From the NCBI GenBank assembly GCA_900551005.1, contig URUL01000044.1, forward strand, positions 1 to 16,046: a stretch of 16,046 nucleotides of DNA, written 5' to 3'. This DNA comes from an uncultured Ruminococcus sp. Its GTDB lineage: Bacteria; Bacillota; Clostridia; Oscillospirales; CAG-272. Numbering within the stretch: the stretch's first letter is position 1; each line of letters starts with the position of its first letter. A model generated the notes under the pieces. The model did no database searches, was not told the origin of the DNA, and was given only the letters and a program-made list of their open reading frames with translations. The position numbers were made by a program, and so were the translations under genes. Below, piece by piece: positions 11,595 to 16,046 of this stretch.

Positions 11595-12824
11595 TTATAT
11601 CTTCTCCTTTTCGTTTGTAACTATATCACAGACCGTAGCCTTGACGGTGCCGTCCGAGAGCATAAGCGATATATCGCTGCCCTTTTCCACCTGGGCAGTG
11701 CTCTTGATCACCGTGCCATCCGCAGAAAATGCCGCCGCATATCCGCGGGACAGTACAGAAAGCGGGTCCATCGCATCAAGCTTTGCCGTCTTCCCTGCCA
11801 AAGCCGATTTTTTCCGCTCCAGCAAAAATGTCATGCGATTATATAATTTATCCTCTGCGATGCCGAGAGCCATTCTTCTGTCATCTATAACATTGCGCGG
11901 ATCTGTGAGCACGCGACTCTTTCTCAGCCTGTCCAACGTTCCGCGGAGAAGCTCCAGCTTCTTTGACTCGAGTAGCTCCAGCCGCGCCGTAACATTTCCG
12001 AGCTTGCGCTTCAGTTCGTATCTCTCGGGAACGGCAATCTCTGCCGCCGCCGACGGTGTCGGAGCGCGCCTGTCTGCGGCAAAATCACAAAGCGTGAAAT
12101 CGATCTCATGCCCCACTGCCGAAATCACGGGAAGCTCCGATGCCGCGACGGCACGGACAAGCGCTTCGCTGTTAAAAGCCCACAAGTCCTCAAGAGAGCC
12201 ACCGCCGCGTCCGATAATGATGACATTCACATTCTTTTTGTCATTGAAATACCGCAAGCCCTCGATCAGCTGAGGTGCGGCGCTTTCTCCCTGCACGAGC
12301 GAAGGATAAAGAACCACCTCCGCTATGGGAAAGCGTCTGCCGAGGATATTGATGATATCGCGTATGGCAGCACCCGTCGGCGAGGTGATAACACCTATGC
12401 GCATGGGATATCGCGGGAGCGGCTTCTTTTTTGCCTCGTCGAAAAGCCCCTCCGCACCGAGTTTGGCTTTCAGCTGTTCATATGCAATATAGAGCGCCCC
12501 AATGCCGTCCGGCTCGAGCGAATCCGCATATATCTGATACTGTCCGTCGCGCACATAGGCGCTCACTCTGCCGCCTATTATGACCTTCATTCCGTTTTCG
12601 GGAACAAAAGCAAGCTTTGCCGCGCTCGAGCGGAACATGACGGCGGAAATCCGGCTCGTCTCATCCTTGACGGTAAAATAGAAATGTCCCGATCTATGAT
12701 TTGTGAAATTCGAAATTTCACCGCGAATGAAAACGCGCATCAGCGCTTCATCCGTTTCAAGCTTCAGCTTGATATATTCATTGAGCGCAGTAACGGTAAA
12801 AACCTGTCTTTCGTCCGTTTTCAT
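11595..12824 (-). CDS. xseA: Exodeoxyribonuclease VII large subunit
   Basis: A 409-residue catalytic subunit of exonuclease VII. The N-terminal OB-fold (about residues 5-100, including ISNFTNHRSGHFYFTVKD) binds single-stranded DNA. The catalytic domain begins with RIGVITSPTGAAIRDI, contains IIIGRGGGSLEDLWAFN, and includes the family signature AVGHEIDFTLCDFAADRRAP followed by TPSAAAE. A long coiled-coil region of charged helices follows (about residues 270-360), and the C-terminus carries DPLSVLSRGYAAAF. All conserved elements are present and length is typical. The start codon overlaps the upstream stop as ATGA at 12821-12824, and xseB follows after two bases, a tightly coupled operon. Confidence 0.96.
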   Translation of the reverse strand: MKTDERQVFTVTALNEYIKLKLETDEALMRVFIRGEISNFTNHRSGHFYFTVKDETSRISAVMFRSSAAKLAFVPENGMKVIIGGRVSAYVRDGQYQIYADSLEPDGIGALYIAYEQLKAKLGAEGLFDEAKKKPLPRYPMRIGVITSPTGAAIRDIINILGRRFPIAEVVLYPSLVQGESAAPQLIEGLRYFNDKKNVNVIIIGRGGGSLEDLWAFNSEALVRAVAASELPVISAVGHEIDFTLCDFAADRRAPTPSAAAEIAVPERYELKRKLGNVTARLELLESKKLELLRGTLDRLRKSRVLTDPRNVIDDRRMALGIAEDKLYNRMTFLLERKKSALAGKTAKLDAMDPLSVLSRGYAAAFSADGTVIKSTAQVEKGSDISLMLSDGTVKATVCDIVTNEKEKI

Positions 12825-13744
12825 CTCGTCTCCTTCAGCGCTTCCAGCCCGAGATATGCCGTACCCACGGCATTATCGGAGGAAAGCTCGTTCTCGGCAA
12901 AATAAATATTCTCCATCTCGCCCGTAAGTTTATTTCTTATGATATTATCGCGCATGACTCCGCCGGCATATAGGATCGGCAGACTCGGATACCTTTCTCT
13001 TGCATATCTGCTCATGGAAAGTATCGTCTCACAGACAAAGTCTATCGTGTATCTTGCGATATTTTCCGGCGTTTCTCCCGCATCATGCATTTGTATGAGC
13101 TTGTTTTCCGCTCCCGACAGATTGCAGTTCCCGTCTTTGACACATGTGCGCACCTTGACTGTTTTTCCTTGCACCGCAAGGCTTTCCAGCTCCATTCCGC
13201 AAGGAAATCTCAGCCCGAGAAGCACTCCCGCTCGGTCGATAAGCTGACCTGCATTTATATCCAGCGTTTCGCCTATTATATCAATATGGAAGCCGACGCT
13301 CTTCCGCATGACGTGGAGAAGCTCCGTCGTCCCGCCCGAAATATGAAATGCGAGAAATTCATTTCCCGGCGCATCCTCGCCCGCCTCACAACTTTTCAGA
13401 GCGGCCATGATATGCCCCGCCTGATGTGAGAAGGCAAAAAGCGGTACATTTGCCGCCGCAGCTGCCGCCGTTGCCGCTGACTTTCCCGCAAGAAAGCACG
13501 GCATATAGGAGCCTTGTGCATCGCGCGGCTTTTCACTGTACGAAACAGCGTCTATCTTCCCTATAGCAAACTCCGAAAAGAGCTTCGGAAGATTCACCGT
13601 ATGCAAAAAGAGCGCGTCGCTCTGCCGCAGTCCGCGCTCTCCCGCCTTAACCTCAAGTATCATTCTCTTGTGGCGGTATCCCGTTTCGTCGGCAACCGCT
13701 ATCGAAGTTGTATAGTTGCTGGTATCTATGCCGAGAACTCTCAT
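12821..13744 (-). CDS. TsaD/Kae1-family paralog of uncertain function
   Basis: A 307-residue ASKHA-fold protein related to TsaD, which with TsaB and TsaE makes N6-threonylcarbamoyladenosine (t6A) on tRNA. It starts MRVLGIDTSNYTTSIA (phosphate-binding loop), has the metal ligands H107 and H111 in FSHQAGH, the loop SGGTTELL near residue 136, GETLDINAGQLIDRAG near 158-173 and YAGGVMRDN near 260. Several canonical TsaD positions differ: true TsaD usually has VHHLEGH, SGGHTxL, DAAGEAFDKVA and ends with CTDNAAM, whereas here the end is SSDNAVG. The protein is also shorter than usual TsaD (about 335-345 residues). It is therefore likely a clostridial paralog rather than the t6A enzyme, though a divergent TsaD cannot be excluded. 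It abuts nusB with no gap and overlaps xseA by 4 bases. Confidence 0.85.
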   Translation of the reverse strand: MRVLGIDTSNYTTSIAVADETGYRHKRMILEVKAGERGLRQSDALFLHTVNLPKLFSEFAIGKIDAVSYSEKPRDAQGSYMPCFLAGKSAATAAAAAANVPLFAFSHQAGHIMAALKSCEAGEDAPGNEFLAFHISGGTTELLHVMRKSVGFHIDIIGETLDINAGQLIDRAGVLLGLRFPCGMELESLAVQGKTVKVRTCVKDGNCNLSGAENKLIQMHDAGETPENIARYTIDFVCETILSMSRYARERYPSLPILYAGGVMRDNIIRNKLTGEMENIYFAENELSSDNAVGTAYLGLEALKETR

Positions 13745-14206
13745 TTATTCCACGTCCTTCGATGCATCGCCGTCTGCAGAGTTTTCTTCGGATACAGCGC
13801 CTGTTTTCGATTTTGCTATGGCATTGAGTATTCCGTTTATAAAGGAAGGGGCTTTGCCGTCGTCATAAGTCTTGTCTATCTCGAGAGCCTCGTTGATAGC
13901 TATTTCCTTCGGTACATCCGTATAGAGCAGCTCATATGCGCATATCCGCATGACGGCAAGCGAAATTTTCGATATTCTGCCTATCTTCCAGCCCGTCGCA
14001 TTATCGGCGATAACAGCATCCAGCTTATCCCAATTTCTGCAAACACCGAAAAAAAGCTCTTTCGTAAAAGAATCTGCCTCAAGCTCATGCTCGGCTACGG
14101 CAAGCTCGAAAAAATCATCAAGATTTTCGTCTTTATTCACCGAATAAGCATAAACGAGTCGTACCGCACTTTCTCTCGCCTTGCGGCGAGTCAATTTCTT
14201 AGTCAT
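13745..14206 (-). CDS. nusB: Transcription antitermination factor NusB
   Basis: A 153-residue all-helical RNA-binding protein that joins NusE (S10) on boxA RNA to promote antitermination of rRNA transcription. The family pattern is clear: RRKARESAVRLVYAYS at the N-terminus, DSFTKELFFGVCRNWDKLDA, then RISKISLAVMRICAYELLY, VPKEIAINEALEIDKTY and PSFINGILNAIAKS. The acidic tail EENSADGDASKDVE is variable in the family. I chose the ATG at 14206 (MTKKLTRRKA) because GGGAGA lies upstream and the promoter at 14247-14275 would place the transcript start just before it. An in-frame ATG at 14299 lies upstream of that promoter and is rejected. It is the first gene of the nusB-tsaD-like-xseA-xseB-ispA operon. 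Confidence 0.95.
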   Translation of the reverse strand: MTKKLTRRKARESAVRLVYAYSVNKDENLDDFFELAVAEHELEADSFTKELFFGVCRNWDKLDAVIADNATGWKIGRISKISLAVMRICAYELLYTDVPKEIAINEALEIDKTYDDGKAPSFINGILNAIAKSKTGAVSEENSADGDASKDVE

Positions 14207-14246
14207 ATAGATCTCCCGATAATAAACCTTTTTCTGCTTTTTCTTT

Positions 14247-14275
14247 ATTATACACGTGAACGCACTAAAAGTCAA
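14247..14275 (-). promoter_or_regulatory. Promoter of the nusB operon
   Basis: On the minus strand TTGACT (14275-14270), 17-base spacer, TATAAT (14252-14247), about 40 bases before the nusB start. It is divergent from the pyrR promoter, with phased T-tracts between the two. Confidence 0.88.
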
Positions 14276-14342
14276 TATCCTGCGGCTCAAAGCGTACAAC
14301 GAAATTTTTTAAATTTTTTTGAATTTTTTTTGAAAAAACCCC

Positions 14343-14371
14343 TTTACAAAAGCCGAAACTTGTGATATAAT
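14343..14371 (+). promoter_or_regulatory. Promoter of the pyrR-uracil permease operon
   Basis: TTTACA (14343-14348), 17-base spacer, TATAAT (14366-14371). Upstream T-tracts at 14305-14310, 14314-14320 and 14324-14331 recur about every 10 bases and could act as an UP-like or curved region. The transcript start is expected near 14378. Confidence 0.88.
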
Positions 14372-14390
14372 CTACGAGAAAATTCAAGAG

Positions 14391-14501
14391 AACCTTTTTA
14401 ATTCGGCACAGAGAGGTCGACAAGGGGCGATATACATGATACATATAGTATAGTTATGTACATTTGTGCCTTGCCGATCTTGCGGCAAGGCTTTATTTTT
14501 T
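14391..14501 (+). promoter_or_regulatory. PyrR-binding attenuator leader
   Basis: The leader contains the PyrR recognition loop CAGAGAGGT (14409-14417), flanked by CCTT (14392-14395) and AAGG (14422-14425) that can close the anti-antiterminator stem. It is followed by an A/T-rich stretch and a terminator hairpin. CAAGG at 14421-14425 can alternatively pair with CCTTG at 14469-14473, which would break the terminator. With UMP or UTP high, PyrR binding should stabilise the recognition hairpin and allow termination; otherwise the operon is transcribed. Element order matches Bacillus pyr leaders. Confidence 0.85.
14468..14501 (+). terminator. Attenuator terminator in the pyrR leader
   Basis: Perfect 9-bp stem GCCTTGCCG/CGGCAAGGC (14468-14476 with 14483-14491) followed by TTTATTTTTT, 16 bases before the pyrR start. 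Confidence 0.93.
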
Positions 14502-14517
14502 GTAAAAAGGAGCTATC

Positions 14518-15054
14518 ATGAGAAAAGTACTTTTTGATTCCTCTGTCATAGAGCGTATGCTTGCTCGCATAGCACATGAAATAATAGAAAAAAATGAGGA
14601 CCTCGGAAAGGTCGCACTGGTAGGCGTGCTCCGTCGCGGTGTTCCGCTTGCCGAGCGCATAGCCGAAAACATAAAACGGTTTGAGGGAGTGGAAGCCCCC
14701 GTAGGCAAGCTCGATATCACACTCTATCGCGATGACCTGTCAGAGCTTTCCGATATGCCAAAGCTGAACGGCAGCACAATAGACTTTGATATAAAAGGAA
14801 AAAACATCATCATCGTGGATGATGTAATATTTACAGGCAGAACGGTTCGTGCCGCGATAGATGCCATCTTTGATATCGGCAGACCGGAGCGCATTCAGCT
14901 TGTTTCGCTCATAGACCGCGGTCACCGTGAGCTTCCGATAAAACCCGATTATGTCGGCAAGAATATACCGACCTCTCTCTCGGAAAAAATCTCTCTCAAG
15001 ATCCCCCCATATGATGACGAGCTTACCGTAGAGATAAGCTTGCTTGACGAATGA
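14518..15054 (+). CDS. pyrR: Bifunctional pyr operon regulator / uracil phosphoribosyltransferase PyrR
   Basis: A 178-residue PyrR of normal length. It binds the pyr leader RNA in response to UMP/UTP to cause attenuation, and has secondary uracil phosphoribosyltransferase activity (uracil + PRPP to UMP). The PRPP-binding motif VDDVIFTGRTVRAA begins at V100. The N-terminal ALVGVLRRGVPLAERI holds the PPi loop, LDITLYRDDLS the flexible loop, and VSLIDRGHRELPIKPDYVGK the uracil-binding and basic RNA-facing region. The start at 14518 follows AAGGAG. The PyrR recognition element in its own leader means it autoregulates. A uracil permease follows after 51 bases, giving a salvage-oriented operon. Confidence 0.97.
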   Translation: MRKVLFDSSVIERMLARIAHEIIEKNEDLGKVALVGVLRRGVPLAERIAENIKRFEGVEAPVGKLDITLYRDDLSELSDMPKLNGSTIDFDIKGKNIIIVDDVIFTGRTVRAAIDAIFDIGRPERIQLVSLIDRGHRELPIKPDYVGKNIPTSLSEKISLKIPPYDDELTVEISLLDE

Positions 15055-15105
15055 ATTTATGCGCATAGCGCTTAAATTATAAATCAAACCACGGAGGAAA
15101 AACAA

Positions 15106-16046
15106 ATGAATCTAATTTATGGTGTAAAAGACAAGCCGAAATTCGGGCAAACGCTCGTCTTCGCGTTCCAGCAGCTGCTTGCCATTTTGGCGGCAACGAT
15201 TGCTGTTCCCGCAATCGTACAGAACGGCATGTCATCTTCGGCAGCGCTCTTCGGCGCAGGCGTAGGTACGATAGTTTACCTGCTCTTCACAAAGTTCAGA
15301 AGCCCCGTATTTCTCGGCTCCTCATTCGCATTCATCGGTTCCATGCTTTCTGCATTTGCAGGTGCTGCCTCAGCTGCGCTCGGATATGTAGGTATTATTC
15401 TCGGTGCGGTATTTGCAGGTTTGGTTTACGTGCTTCTCGCCGTCATCGTAAAGTTTGCAGGCGTTAAGTGGATCAATAAGCTCATGCCCGCAGTCGTAAT
15501 CGGTCCTACAGTCTCCATCATCGGTCTTTCCCTCGCCGGCAATGCGATAGGCGACCTTCAGAAGGGCAATGTAACTCATATGGTAGGAGAGGTAGCGGTA
15601 CAGAACGCTTCCGTTTATCTCTGTATCCTCTGCGGTCTCGTAACTCTCGCAACAGTCATCATCTGCTCTGTCTTCGGCAAGAAGATGGCAAAAATGATTC
15701 CTTTCATCATCGGTATCGTAGCAGGCTACGGTCTTGCCGCAATCTTCACGCTCATCGGCAATTTAACAGATACAGCCGCACTTCAGATAATCAACTTCTC
15801 CGCCTTCAAGGATATGCAGTGGTATCCCGACTTTACATTTATTGAGGCTTTCAAGGGTGTAAAGAGTATCAACGGCGCTTACATAGCTACCGTAGCAGCA
15901 GCCTATATTCCCGTAGCATTCGTGGTATTTGCTGAACATATAGCAGATCACAAGAACCTCTCCAGCATCATCGAGCAGGATCTGCTTGAAAATCCCGGTC
16001 TGCACCGCACCCTGCTGGGCGACGGTCTGGCCACCGCCTTCGCCGG
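15106..16046 (+). CDS. uraA: Uracil permease (NCS2 family), 3' end outside window
   Basis: The first 313 residues of an NCS2 nucleobase:cation symporter of the UraA/PyrP type, which imports uracil across the cytoplasmic membrane. It starts MNLIYGVKDKPKFGQTLVFA. The family signatures QQLLAILAATIAVPAIV (TM1), SPVFLGSSFAFIGSM (TM3 region), MPAVVIGPTVSIIGLSLAGN and AEHIADHKNLSSII are visible; the glutamate in AEH is a substrate-binding residue in UraA. About nine hydrophobic segments are present before the window ends. The ATG at 15106 follows GGAGG with good spacing. It shares the PyrR-controlled leader with pyrR, so import should fall when pyrimidines are abundant. The expected total length is about 430-450 residues. 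Confidence 0.95.
   Translation, partial: MNLIYGVKDKPKFGQTLVFAFQQLLAILAATIAVPAIVQNGMSSSAALFGAGVGTIVYLLFTKFRSPVFLGSSFAFIGSMLSAFAGAASAALGYVGIILGAVFAGLVYVLLAVIVKFAGVKWINKLMPAVVIGPTVSIIGLSLAGNAIGDLQKGNVTHMVGEVAVQNASVYLCILCGLVTLATVIICSVFGKKMAKMIPFIIGIVAGYGLAAIFTLIGNLTDTAALQIINFSAFKDMQWYPDFTFIEAFKGVKSINGAYIATVAAAYIPVAFVVFAEHIADHKNLSSIIEQDLLENPGLHRTLLGDGLATAFA

Noticed and set aside
11641..12905. Long plus-strand frames opposite xseA (210 and 265 residues)
   Set aside because: They are shadows of the xseA coding sequence, which is well conserved on the minus strand.
13514..14365. 283-residue plus-strand reading frame
   Set aside because: It lies antisense to nusB and the tsaD-like gene, has no ribosome-binding site, and the opposite strand encodes clear families.
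1..16046. CRISPR array, toxin-antitoxin pair or phage-defence gene cluster
   Set aside because: No regularly spaced repeats and no recognisable nuclease, toxin or defence protein were seen on either strand.

Overview
The window looks like part of a clostridial (Firmicutes, Clostridia) genome or metagenome-assembled contig. The evidence is a PyrR-attenuated pyrR-uracil permease leader, a nusB/tsaD-like/xseA/xseB/ispA operon, an electron-bifurcating-hydrogenase-type NuoF/HydB fragment, strong TTGACA-17-TATAAT promoters and AGGAGG ribosome-binding sites. The genus cannot be determined from the sequence alone.

Layout. (1) 3-536: the 3'-truncated end of a HydB/NuoF-like gene, which stops inside its C-terminal ferredoxin domain. 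(2) About 527-7769: a mobilizable element. It holds a 5'-truncated gene of unknown function, a winged-helix DNA-binding protein, an excisionase-like HTH protein, a probable oriT region, a MobC-like accessory protein, a MobP/MobL-type relaxase fused to Sel1-like repeats, a small conserved protein, and two paralogous tyrosine recombinases in tandem. No type IV secretion genes are present, so this is an integrative mobilizable element (IME) rather than a self-transmissible ICE. (3) 7712-9805: a MarR-MATE efflux cassette bounded on both sides by the same compound structure, a GC-rich hairpin abutting a 35-bp direct repeat with 33/35 identity. (4) 9868-10292: a tRNA-Pro zone on the minus strand. 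A consensus promoter drives a tRNA-Pro gene broken just after its anticodon loop, followed about 155 bp downstream by a different, complete tRNA-Pro(CGG) with its own terminator. 14-bp direct repeats flank the complete tRNA. (5) 10417-14206: a minus-strand housekeeping operon, nusB to ispA. (6) 14343-16046: a divergent plus-strand PyrR-controlled pyrimidine salvage operon, pyrR and a uracil permease that runs off the window.

How it fits together. The relaxase, MobC-like protein and oriT candidate would nick and mobilize the element using another element's conjugation apparatus, and the two recombinases with the excisionase-like protein would integrate and excise it. The MarR-MATE unit reads as drug-efflux cargo under autorepression, and its repeats suggest it was acquired as a discrete module. 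The chromosomal flanks are damaged on both sides (hydB on the left, tRNA-Pro on the right). This could reflect repeated insertion and deletion at this locus, or a contig join at the left junction.

No wholly new defence or enzymatic system is evident. The strongest candidates for something undescribed are the hairpin-plus-repeat boundaries of the efflux cassette, the recombinase with an arm-binding-like module at both ends, and the broken/intact tRNA-Pro pair sharing one promoter.
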